A program made the position numbers and the translations under genes. Below are positions 1 through 5,447 of a stretch of 7,082 nucleotides of DNA, piece by piece. The DNA is from Clostridiales bacterium (lineage in GTDB: Bacteria; Bacillota; Clostridia; Oscillospirales; CAG-382): assembly GCA_004553575.1 (NCBI GenBank), contig SFLA01000055.1:1-7082 (forward strand). The letters are read 5' to 3'. The first letter of the stretch is position 1. Each line of letters opens with the position of its first letter. The notes beneath the pieces are model-generated. The model made no database searches. It saw only the letters and a program-made list of their open reading frames with translations, and was not told the origin of the DNA.

Positions 1-542
1 GAATGAAATACATAAATCGCTGGGGGCTTATGCGTTCGCTCAGGCAGGAAAACCTTGCCGAGCATTCGCTCGAGGTGGCGATTCTTTCACATGCAATAGC
101 CGAGCTCGGTAATAAGCTTTTCGGAAGAAATTACGACAGCGACCGCATAGCAGTCAAAGCGCTTTATCACGATGCGCCGGAGATTCTTACGGGCGACCAG
201 CCGACTCCGGTCAAGTATCACAGTGCAGAAACAAAGGCGGCATACGATTCCGTAGAGTCCGCCGCAACCGAACGGTTTTCAGAGCTCCTGCCGCAGCCGC
301 TCAGAAGCGGATATTTGTCTCTTTTCGAATGTACTCCGGAAGAGAAGGCTGTCATTAAAGCCGCCGATACGCTTTGTGCATATATAAAATGTGTCGAGGA
401 GACTTCATCCGGCAACGGTGAATTTTCCTGCGCCCGACTTTCGTCCTTGGAAAAGCTTAACCTTATTACGCTGCCGGAGGTAAGTTATTTTATAGACAAT
501 TATCTGGAGTATTTCACACTCCCGCTTGATGAGATCAAATAA
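1..542 (+). CDS. yfbR: 5'-deoxynucleotidase, YfbR-type HD-domain phosphohydrolase (5' end outside window)
   Basis: A cytoplasmic metal-dependent phosphatase that, in the YfbR family, removes the 5' phosphate from deoxyribonucleoside monophosphates such as dAMP and dUMP. The frame runs open to the window edge. The first visible Met (base 3) falls inside the motif MKYINRWGLMR, which in E. coli YfbR starts about 12 residues into the protein, so the true start lies upstream and this is a partial gene. Numbering from that Met, I see the R6-W7 pair that in YfbR gives deoxyribose selectivity, E20-H21-S22, the H56-D57 dyad followed by E60 and the LTGDQPTPVKY stretch with D65, and D122 in the KAADTL motif as the last metal ligand. 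All expected HD-domain ligands are therefore present. The C-terminus ends at about the family's normal position. The next gene starts 29 nt downstream with no terminator between, so the two may be cotranscribed. Family assignment is firm; in vivo substrate is inferred. Confidence 0.9.
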   Translation, partial: MKYINRWGLMRSLRQENLAEHSLEVAILSHAIAELGNKLFGRNYDSDRIAVKALYHDAPEILTGDQPTPVKYHSAETKAAYDSVESAATERFSELLPQPLRSGYLSLFECTPEEKAVIKAADTLCAYIKCVEETSSGNGEFSCARLSSLEKLNLITLPEVSYFIDNYLEYFTLPLDEIK

Positions 543-571
543 TAAACATATATTTATTCGGAGGAATAAAA

Positions 572-1369
572 ATGAAAATTGGTATTATTTCCGATTCACT
601 CAGACTCAGCTTTGCCGATTCCGTCAAGAAGGCGGCTTCACTCGGCGCAAGCGGAATACAGAAGTATATGACCGGCGGTGATTTTGCCGCCGAAAATATG
701 ACTTCGTCGCGTATTGCAGAGATAAAAGACATAATGTCTTCCAACGGACTTGTGTTTTCCGCCATATGCGGAGATTTCGGCAAGGATCTCGATGCCGAAG
801 GTATTGTCGATAAATCCAAGCGTGTGCTTTATGCAGCCAAAGAACTCGGCTGCAGTATTGTCACAACCCATATAGGCCACCTCACCGACGAGGATACTCC
901 TCGCATGGAAGCTATCCGTAATTCCGCACGCGCTCTTGCCGAATACGCCGACAGCATAGGCTCCCGCTTTGCGGCAGAGACCGGCACCGAAAAAGCGGAT
1001 GTGCTTGTACGGTTCCTCGATTCGCTCGGAGCGAAAGGACTGTGCGTTAATCTCGACCCTGCAAATCTCGTTATGGTTGCTCACGACGACCCGGTAAAGG
1101 CTGTCACAGTGCTTAAGGATTACATTATACACACCCACGCAAAAGACGGAATTGTAACGGGCGATGACGGCAGAAGCTGGCTCGAGGTTCCTCTCGGCAC
1201 CGGCGGAGTCGATTGGGATTCATATCTCGCCGCTCTTAATTCAATCGGTTATACCGGCTATCTGACCATCGAGCGTGAAGTCGGCGAAGATCCTGCCGCA
1301 GATATTAAGACCGCGGTTGATTTCCTCGGCATAAAGCTAGCGAAGGCCGGAATCCCGCTCGAAAGATAG
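572..1369 (+). CDS. Sugar phosphate isomerase/epimerase, xylose isomerase-like TIM barrel
   Basis: A 265-residue cytoplasmic protein of the AP-endonuclease-2/xylose isomerase-like TIM-barrel superfamily, whose members isomerise or epimerise sugars and sugar derivatives with a divalent metal. Candidate ligands sit in the expected strand-end order: H100 in TTHIGH, E136 in AAETGTE, D162 in VNLDPANL, H187 or H189 in IIHTHAKD, and E234 in LTIEREVG. The pattern E...D...H...E is the usual metal site. The segment LGTGGVDWDSYLAAL near residue 208 and the ending GYTGYLTIE are typical of the family. The start is set by CGGAGGA (559-565) before ATG. No signal peptide or membrane segment is seen. The SDR gene follows after 10 nt, so the pair is probably translated from one message and acts on related sugar acids. 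The exact substrate cannot be read from sequence; this family is very broad and includes epimerases, dehydratases and inosose-pathway enzymes. Confidence 0.85.
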   Translation: MKIGIISDSLRLSFADSVKKAASLGASGIQKYMTGGDFAAENMTSSRIAEIKDIMSSNGLVFSAICGDFGKDLDAEGIVDKSKRVLYAAKELGCSIVTTHIGHLTDEDTPRMEAIRNSARALAEYADSIGSRFAAETGTEKADVLVRFLDSLGAKGLCVNLDPANLVMVAHDDPVKAVTVLKDYIIHTHAKDGIVTGDDGRSWLEVPLGTGGVDWDSYLAALNSIGYTGYLTIEREVGEDPAADIKTAVDFLGIKLAKAGIPLER

Positions 1370-1379
1370 GGGAAGGGTA

Positions 1380-2222
1380 ATGTTCGATTTCACCGGCAAA
1401 TGCGCAGTTATTACCGGCGCAGCGGGAGTGCTGTGCTCTGCTTTCGCCGAGTGTCTGGCTTCACACGGAGCTTCGGTCGCTCTGCTTGACCGCGATAAAA
1501 ACGGCGCTCAGAAGGTAGCGGACCGTATTGCCGCCGACGGAGGCAAGGCTGTTGCAATATATGCCGATGTGCTTGATAAATCGGTGCTGTCGGCAGCACG
1601 AGCCGAAGTAATTGCCGCTTTCGGAGCGCCGGACATACTTATTAACGGCGCAGGCGGCAATAGCCCCAGAGCAACTACCGACCGTGAATATCTCTTTCCG
1701 GAGGATCTCTGCGATTCATGCCCGGATATAAAGACCTTTTTCGACCTCGATCCCGAAAGTATAGGATTTGTGTTCGATCTGAACTTTCTCGGCACTCTTC
1801 TGCCTGTTCAGGTATTTGCGCCGGATATGTCCGGCAGGGAAGGTGCTTGCATAGTCAATATATCCTCTATGAACGCATATCGCCCGCTCACTAAGATCCC
1901 TGCGTATTCGGCGGCAAAAAGTGCGGTGTCTAATCTTACGCAATGGCTTGCCGTTCATTTTTCAAAGGTCGGCATACGCGTAAATGCAATTGCACCCGGT
2001 TTTTTCGTAACCGCCCAGAACCGATCACTGCTTTTTAACGAAGACGGAACACCGACGGCAAGAACCGAAAAGATTCTCGCCGCTACACCAATGGGACGCT
2101 TCGGAAAGCCGGAGGAGCTGCTCGGCACCCTGCTTTTCCTTTGCGATAAAAGCACGGCGAGCTTTGTCAACGGTACGGTTATACCCGTCGACGGGGGGTT
2201 CTCCGCATATTCCGGAGTGTAA
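1380..2222 (+). CDS. uxuB: SDR-family oxidoreductase, D-mannonate oxidoreductase (fructuronate reductase) type
   Basis: A 280-residue classical short-chain dehydrogenase. Best match from memory is the SDR-type D-mannonate oxidoreductase group (B. subtilis YjmF/UxuB-like), unrelated in fold to E. coli UxuB; it interconverts D-fructuronate and D-mannonate with NAD(H) in hexuronate breakdown. Support comes from INGAGGN (88-94), the acidic insert around 100-135 ending in FDLN (N135), ISSMNAY with S162/S163, catalytic Y176 and K180 in YSAAK, NAIAPGFFVT (202-211), MGRFGKPEELLG, and the C-terminal VDGGFSAYSGV, which is characteristic of this group. In the N-terminal cofactor loop, TGAAGVLCSA (12-21), Cys19 sits where group members usually have Gly. 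The ribosome site GGGGAAGGG lies just before ATG at 1380, 10 nt after the upstream stop. Substrate is inferred; another keto-sugar acid remains possible because no uxaC, uxuA or kdg genes are in view. The SDR call itself is near certain. Confidence 0.85.
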   Translation: MFDFTGKCAVITGAAGVLCSAFAECLASHGASVALLDRDKNGAQKVADRIAADGGKAVAIYADVLDKSVLSAARAEVIAAFGAPDILINGAGGNSPRATTDREYLFPEDLCDSCPDIKTFFDLDPESIGFVFDLNFLGTLLPVQVFAPDMSGREGACIVNISSMNAYRPLTKIPAYSAAKSAVSNLTQWLAVHFSKVGIRVNAIAPGFFVTAQNRSLLFNEDGTPTARTEKILAATPMGRFGKPEELLGTLLFLCDKSTASFVNGTVIPVDGGFSAYSGV

Positions 2223-2256
2223 TATCTGTCGCACACCTTTCGTTTTTCAAACTCTT

Positions 2257-2292
2257 CAACCTCCCGTCGTATTTTTTATACGCGGGAGGTTG
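2257..2292 (+). terminator. Strong hairpin after the SDR gene, probable transcription terminator
   Basis: A 15-bp stem with one bulged T at 2267: arm 2257-2272 (CAACCTCCCG, T, CGTAT), a loop of five T (2273-2277), and arm 2278-2292 (ATACG, CGGGAGGTTG). It starts 34 nt after the SDR stop codon, as expected for an operon end. The bases after the stem (TTCGGGTTGT) are only modestly T-rich, so intrinsic termination may be partial. Structure is read directly from sequence; function is inferred. Confidence 0.6.
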
Positions 2293-2319
2293 TTCGGGTT
2301 GTACCGCAATTCTTACTAT
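2290..2319 (+). promoter_or_regulatory. Promoter-like sequence upstream of the orphan open frame
   Basis: TTGTTC (2290-2295) and TACTAT (2314-2319) are separated by 18 nt, close to a sigma-A type promoter. The -35 box overlaps the foot of the preceding hairpin. Transcription would begin near 2326 and run to the hairpin at 2500-2533, giving an RNA of roughly 210 nt. Such matches arise often by chance, so this is weak. Confidence 0.25.
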
Positions 2320-2323
2320 GTGA

Positions 2324-2542
2324 AAACCAAAGAAAACGAAATGTGCAAGTGAAGAACTCAACCTCAGCAATGCAGCGGTTGAACGCAGGGACGCGGAAGC
2401 CGTCGAGAGAGCCCGAAAAACCGCACTGAGATATTTGGAGCGCATTGCGCTTACCGGTGCTGAAGAAGGTAAAGAAATAACCGGCGCATTTAAAATAAGA
2501 ATCCTCCGCACGGCTGATGTCATGCGGAGGATTTTGTTATAA
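2324..2542 (+). pseudogene. Start-less open reading frame, possible gene remnant or small-RNA body
   Basis: After the TGA at 2321-2323 this frame stays open for 72 codons to TAA at 2540-2542. The predicted peptide has a strongly helical, charged middle (for example ASEELNLSNAAVERRDAEAV, then ERARKTALRYLERIALTGAE), which reads like real protein. However, there is no ATG or GTG start in frame until codon 67 (2522), inside the terminator hairpin; a TTG at 2435 has no good ribosome site. A short frame beginning GTG at 2320 (ending at the TGA 2350-2352) would join it if one base were lost or gained near 2340-2350, so a frameshifted small gene is possible. The last dozen codons run through the hairpin at 2500-2533, which suggests that the original 3' end was elsewhere. 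I do not recognise the protein. Alternatives are a noncoding RNA or simple spacer. Confidence 0.25.
2500..2538. terminator. Bidirectional intrinsic terminator serving hpt
   Basis: A perfect 11-bp stem: AATCCTCCGCA (2500-2510) with TGCGGAGGATT (2523-2533) around a 12-nt loop. On the plus strand it is followed by TTGTT. On the minus strand it lies 33 nt after the hpt stop codon and is followed by CTTATTTTAAA. The placement between convergent transcription units and T-rich flanks on both sides fit a shared terminator, with hpt the clearer customer. Confidence 0.75.
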
Positions 2543-2566
2543 ACCATACAGGTTCGGAAGGCGCGC

Positions 2567-3115
2567 TTATTTTTCGTATGCTTCCGGCTTAAGAACACCG
2601 ATATAAGGCAGATTGCGGTAATTCTCATCGAAGTCTAAACCGTATCCGACCACGAACTCATCCGGTATTACAAATCCGCTGTAATCCGCCTGAATATCCG
2701 CCTTGCGTCTTGAGGGCTTATCAAGCAGGGTAACGATTCTGAACGAACGCGGTCTGCGTGCCGAAAGCAGCTCCTTAATGTAGTGCAGTGTCGCGCCGCT
2801 GTCGAGAATATCCTCAACTATCAACAGATCGTAATCCTCGATAGGCTTGTTCAGGTCGAGAACGATTCTGACTTGTCCGCTCGACACAGTCCCGGAGCCG
2901 TAAGAAGAAACGCTCATAAAGTCAATCCGAGTATTAATTTTTATCTCCCTCATCAGATCCGCCATGAACATCATTGAGCCCTTAAGAATACCGACAAGCA
3001 ACAGTTGCTTGTCCTTGTAATCCTCTGTAATTTTTGCTCCGAGCTCGTGAATTCTATCTTTCAACTGCTTCTCTGTTATGAGTATGTGATCTATGTTCGA
3101 CTCGAGACTGTGCAT
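2567..3115 (-). CDS. hpt: Hypoxanthine(-guanine) phosphoribosyltransferase
   Basis: A 182-residue cytoplasmic purine-salvage enzyme: hypoxanthine or guanine plus PRPP gives IMP or GMP plus pyrophosphate. Length is normal for bacterial Hpt. Seen in order: the pyrophosphate loop ILKGS (43-47), the flexible catalytic loop beginning SSYGSGT (70-76), the PRPP motif VEDILDSGAT (100-109) with the paired acidic E101/D102, LLDKPSRRK (130-138), and the purine/Mg part IPDEFVVGYGLDFDENYRNLPYIG, where D161 matches the conserved Mg-binding Asp. Residue 142 is Gln where many relatives and the human enzyme (K165) have the purine-contacting Lys. The start was placed at 3115 rather than an upstream in-frame ATG (3208), because AAGGAGAG (3131-3124 on this strand) sits 8 nt before it, the family N-terminus begins here, and the upstream codons cover the promoter. 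Monocistronic, with its own promoter and terminator. Confidence 0.95.
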   Translation of the reverse strand: MHSLESNIDHILITEKQLKDRIHELGAKITEDYKDKQLLLVGILKGSMMFMADLMREIKINTRIDFMSVSSYGSGTVSSGQVRIVLDLNKPIEDYDLLIVEDILDSGATLHYIKELLSARRPRSFRIVTLLDKPSRRKADIQADYSGFVIPDEFVVGYGLDFDENYRNLPYIGVLKPEAYEK

Positions 3116-3123
3116 GGATATTA

Positions 3124-3131
3124 CTCTCCTT
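3124..3131 (-). promoter_or_regulatory. Ribosome binding site deciding the hpt start
   Basis: AAGGAGAG on the minus strand with an 8-nt spacer to the ATG at 3115. No comparable site precedes the longer in-frame start at 3208. Confidence 0.8.
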
Positions 3132-3147
3132 GTGGAAAATTTACAAT

Positions 3148-3176
3148 ATAGTAGCATACAACTTCGGTTTAGACAA
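3148..3176 (-). promoter_or_regulatory. hpt promoter, sigma-A type
   Basis: On the minus strand, TTGTCT (3176-3171), a 17-nt spacer, and TACTAT (3153-3148) preceded by TGC, an extended -10. The predicted start near 3141 gives an untranslated leader of about 26 nt that contains the hpt ribosome site. Confidence 0.65.
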
Positions 3177-3216
3177 GTGCTTTTTACGAAAAATGTGGTA
3201 TAAATCAAAAATTGTG

Positions 3217-3245
3217 TTGATTTTTTACAAGATGTAGTGTATTAT
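3217..3245 (+). promoter_or_regulatory. Promoter of the oxaloacetate decarboxylase operon, sigma-A type
   Basis: TTGATT (3217-3222), a 17-nt spacer, and TATTAT (3240-3245), divergent from the hpt promoter. Transcription would begin near 3252, leaving a leader of about 70 nt before the TTG start at 3323. A perfect TATAAT also lies at 3257-3262 but has no good -35 box at 16-18 nt, so it may be a secondary start or chance. No clear riboswitch or operator is seen in the leader. Confidence 0.6.
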
Positions 3246-3322
3246 AGTAACGAAAATATAATGGGATAGAATGGATCTTATAAATAATTTACATTCCATT
3301 CCGGAAGGGAAGTGTTCGTATC

Positions 3323-3784
3323 TTGTCAAAATTCAGCAAAATCGCAACGCTCCTCGCCGTACTGCTTCTTATCGTTTCCGTATGTCCTCTTGCCGTGCTG
3401 GCAGAGGAGGGCGGAACCGGAACGGAGACATCCTCCGCAACAGAGGCCGGTACGATTTTCGAGGTGATCGAAAGAGGCGAGGGAACGATCGGCGAACGCC
3501 TTGCTCAGGGCGGTAAGGTAATGCTATTGGGATTGCTCATTGTTTTTTTGGTGTTGATAATCCTTATGGCTGTCCTTTACCTGTTCAAAGCGGTATACGC
3601 CGCCAAGCAGAAGAAAGCCGTGCCTTCCGCACCTGCTGCTTCCGCGGTTCCCGCTGCAGCTCCCGCACCGGCGTCAGACCCGAATGAAGAGCTTACCGTT
3701 GCCGTCGCTGCTTCCGCTATTGCCGCCGCGAGGGGAGAGAGTGACTGCGGCTTCAACATCGTTTCAATTACAAAAATCGATTAA
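3323..3784 (+). CDS. oadG: OadG-family small membrane subunit of the Na+-pumping decarboxylase
   Basis: A 153-residue membrane protein of the OadG/MmdD family, which anchors and assembles the decarboxylase complex and links the cytoplasmic carboxyltransferase to OadB. It starts with a signal-peptide-like segment: KFSK, a hydrophobic core at about 8-26, and a possible cleavage after VLA (27). A short acidic, Gly/Thr-rich stretch follows, then one strong membrane helix (about 66-92), then an Ala/Pro-rich linker (99-119), and a C-terminal part EELTVAVAASAIAAARGE ending in FNIVSITKI, which is typical of the family. TTG is taken as start: it is the only usual start codon between the in-frame stop at 3281-3283 and the hydrophobic core, and GGAAGGGAAG (3303-3312) precedes it by 10 nt. 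Divergent sequence is normal for this subunit; identification rests on topology, the C-terminal motif and operon position. MmdD of methylmalonyl-CoA decarboxylase is the alternative name. Confidence 0.85.
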   Translation: MSKFSKIATLLAVLLLIVSVCPLAVLAEEGGTGTETSSATEAGTIFEVIERGEGTIGERLAQGGKVMLLGLLIVFLVLIILMAVLYLFKAVYAAKQKKAVPSAPAASAVPAAAPAPASDPNEELTVAVAASAIAAARGESDCGFNIVSITKID

Positions 3785-3800
3785 AGGAGAGTATAAAATC

Positions 3801-4199
3801 ATGGCTAAGAAATACGTCGTAACCGTAAACGGCAATAAATACGAGGTCGTAGTCGAGGAGGCAGCTCCCGGCGCAGTATCCGCGCCTTCCGTTCAGGCGC
3901 CCGCCGCAGCTCCCGCACCGGCTCCCGCAGCTTCTCCCGCTCCTGCACCCGCTCCCGCGGCGGCACCTGCCGCAGCTCCCGCTGCCGGCGAAAAAGTCAC
4001 CGCACCGCTTCCCGGCAACGTACTTAAAGTAGTTGCAAAGGCCGGTCAGGCAGTCAAATCGGGTGATGTGCTCTGCGTTATCGAAGCAATGAAGATGGAA
4101 AATGACATAGTATCTCCGGTAGACGGCACCGTCGTTTCCGTTTCCGCCGTTGCCGGTTCCTCCGTCAATTCCGGCGATCTGCTTTTCGTAATCGGTTAA
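3801..4199 (+). CDS. Biotin carboxyl carrier protein of the decarboxylase complex
   Basis: A 132-residue cytoplasmic carrier whose biotin takes the carboxyl group from the carboxyltransferase and delivers it to the membrane subunit. Residues 1-20 (KKYVVTVNGNKYEVVVEE) form the usual N-terminal beta segment. Residues 33-62 are a long Ala/Pro linker. Residues 65-132 are a biotinyl domain with PLPGNV (69-74) and the EAMKMEN motif in which K98 is the expected biotinylated lysine, ending in GDLLFVIG. The start at 3801 is fixed by AAAGGAGAG (3783-3791, overlapping the oadG stop) with a 9-nt spacer; the longer upstream frame reads through the end of oadG and is not used. In Klebsiella this domain is fused to the C-terminus of OadA; here it is a separate gene, as in many anaerobic Bacillota. 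Biotinylation would need a BirA encoded elsewhere. Confidence 0.95.
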   Translation: MAKKYVVTVNGNKYEVVVEEAAPGAVSAPSVQAPAAAPAPAPAASPAPAPAPAAAPAAAPAAGEKVTAPLPGNVLKVVAKAGQAVKSGDVLCVIEAMKMENDIVSPVDGTVVSVSAVAGSSVNSGDLLFVIG

Positions 4200-4229
4200 T
4201 CCGATCAGGAATGAAAAGGAGATTGTCTG

Positions 4230-5426
4230 ATGTTCATTATTGAAGCCTTAAAGGGCATACTCAACGCATCGGCGTTCGGCATCGACAATTTCACCTGGGG
4301 CTCCGTCATCATGATAGGGATTTCCTTCTGTCTGATGTTCCTGGCCATCAAGTGCAAATTTGAGCCGCTTCTTCTTCTTCCGATAGCGTTCGGCATGTTT
4401 CTTTCCAACATCCCGGTTGGCGAGATTTTCCATATGACATACTTCGTCCAGGAATCCAGCGCCGTAATCAACTGGTCAGAGCTCGCCGCACACGGCGGTC
4501 TGTTCGACTATCTTTACCTCGGCGTTAAGCTCGGGATTTATCCCTGTCTTATATTCATGGGCGTTGGTGCAATGACCGATTTCAAACCTCTTATCGCAAA
4601 CCCGAAGAGCCTTCTGCTCGGCGCCGCCGCACAGTTCGGAGTATTTGCCGCGTTTATCGGCGCTCTTCTTCTCGGTTTCTCCTCTCTCGAGGCTGCGGCA
4701 ATAGGTATTATCGGCGGTGCTGACGGACCTACCGCAATCCTCGTCACCAAAGAGCTCGCACCTCAGCTTCTCGGAGCAATCGCTATAGCAGCTTATTCTT
4801 ATATGGCGCTCGTACCGCTCATTCAGCCTCCGATAATGAAGGCTCTCACGACTAAGAAGGAACGCATGATAAAAATGGAGCAGCTCCGTCCGGTTTCCAA
4901 GACCGAGGAAATACTCTTCCCGATCGTGTGCACCCTCGTAATCGCCTTCATACTTCCCGATGCTACACCGCTTGTAGGGTGTCTTATGCTCGGAAACCTC
5001 GCCAAGGTCAGCGGCGTTGTCGACAGAATCGCCAAGACCATGCAGAATGAGCTTTGCAATATAGTAACGATCTTTCTCGGACTCACCGTCGGAGCAACCG
5101 CAACGGCAGATTCCTTCTTCAACAGCACCAGCTTTTTTACCAGCCCGCTCGGCATACTCATTCTCGGACTTTTCGCATTTGCGTTCGCAACTGCGGGCGG
5201 AGTATTATTCGGCAAGATAATGTGCTTCGTAACAAAAGGAAAAATCAATCCGCTTATAGGTTCCGCAGGAGTTTCCGCGGTACCTATGGCAGCAAGAGTA
5301 TCTCAGCAGGTCGGTCAGAAAGCGAACCCTTCAAACTTCCTGCTGATGCACGCAATGGGACCGAACGTCGCCGGAGTCATCGGCTCTGCCGTTGCAGCGG
5401 GCGTGTTCCTTACCATCTTCCGTTAA
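4230..5426 (+). CDS. oadB: Na+-pumping oxaloacetate decarboxylase beta subunit (OadB/MmdB/GcdB family)
   Basis: A 398-residue multi-pass membrane protein that decarboxylates carboxybiotin and couples this to Na+ export. Hydrophobic segments are visible at roughly 27-58, 103-115, 128-150, 155-172, 178-200, 228-243, 276-290, 306-332 and 372-397. The diagnostic motif GGADGPTAI contains D165, matching the essential Asp203 of Klebsiella OadB by a constant offset of 38, and Y191 matches Tyr229 by the same offset. NPSNFLLMHAMGPNVAGVIG near the C-terminus is the second highly conserved region that takes part in Na+ coupling. Length is within the family range (about 370-435). GGAG at 4218-4221 precedes ATG at 4230. 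The protein cannot by itself distinguish oxaloacetate, methylmalonyl-CoA or glutaconyl-CoA pumps; the adjacent pyruvate-carboxylase-type carboxyltransferase points to oxaloacetate. Confidence 0.95.
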   Translation: MFIIEALKGILNASAFGIDNFTWGSVIMIGISFCLMFLAIKCKFEPLLLLPIAFGMFLSNIPVGEIFHMTYFVQESSAVINWSELAAHGGLFDYLYLGVKLGIYPCLIFMGVGAMTDFKPLIANPKSLLLGAAAQFGVFAAFIGALLLGFSSLEAAAIGIIGGADGPTAILVTKELAPQLLGAIAIAAYSYMALVPLIQPPIMKALTTKKERMIKMEQLRPVSKTEEILFPIVCTLVIAFILPDATPLVGCLMLGNLAKVSGVVDRIAKTMQNELCNIVTIFLGLTVGATATADSFFNSTSFFTSPLGILILGLFAFAFATAGGVLFGKIMCFVTKGKINPLIGSAGVSAVPMAARVSQQVGQKANPSNFLLMHAMGPNVAGVIGSAVAAGVFLTIFR

Positions 5427-5447
5427 TTACATAAGGAGGAATAAGAA

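Noticed and set aside
541..558. AATAAA-CATATA-TTTATT inverted repeat between the yfbR and TIM-barrel genes, considered as terminator or operator.
   Set aside because: Only six A-T pairs, no G-C pairs and no T-tract; better explained as AT-rich spacer before the ribosome site.
638..1138. A 166-codon minus-strand frame opposite the TIM-barrel gene.
   Set aside because: No ribosome site, no recognisable motif, and it lies wholly antisense to a gene with intact catalytic residues; a shadow of codon bias.
2179..2628. A 149-codon minus-strand frame across the intergenic region and into the ends of the SDR and hpt genes.
   Set aside because: It overlaps the 3' end of hpt in another frame on the same strand and runs through both terminator hairpins; composition is Ser/Arg-rich without motifs.
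3271..3516. An 81-codon ATG-started frame overlapping the oadG start (possible leader or alternative gene).
   Set aside because: It has no good ribosome site, its product is Arg-rich and low in hydrophobic residues as expected from an out-of-frame reading of oadG, and the TTG-started oadG frame has clear family features.
3898..3990. GC-rich repetitive DNA in the carrier gene, considered as a repeat element.
   Set aside because: It encodes the Ala/Pro linker expected in biotin carrier subunits and is explained by the protein sequence.
4538..5248. Minus-strand frames of 70 and 141 codons opposite oadB.
   Set aside because: Antisense shadows of a membrane protein gene, without start signals or motifs.
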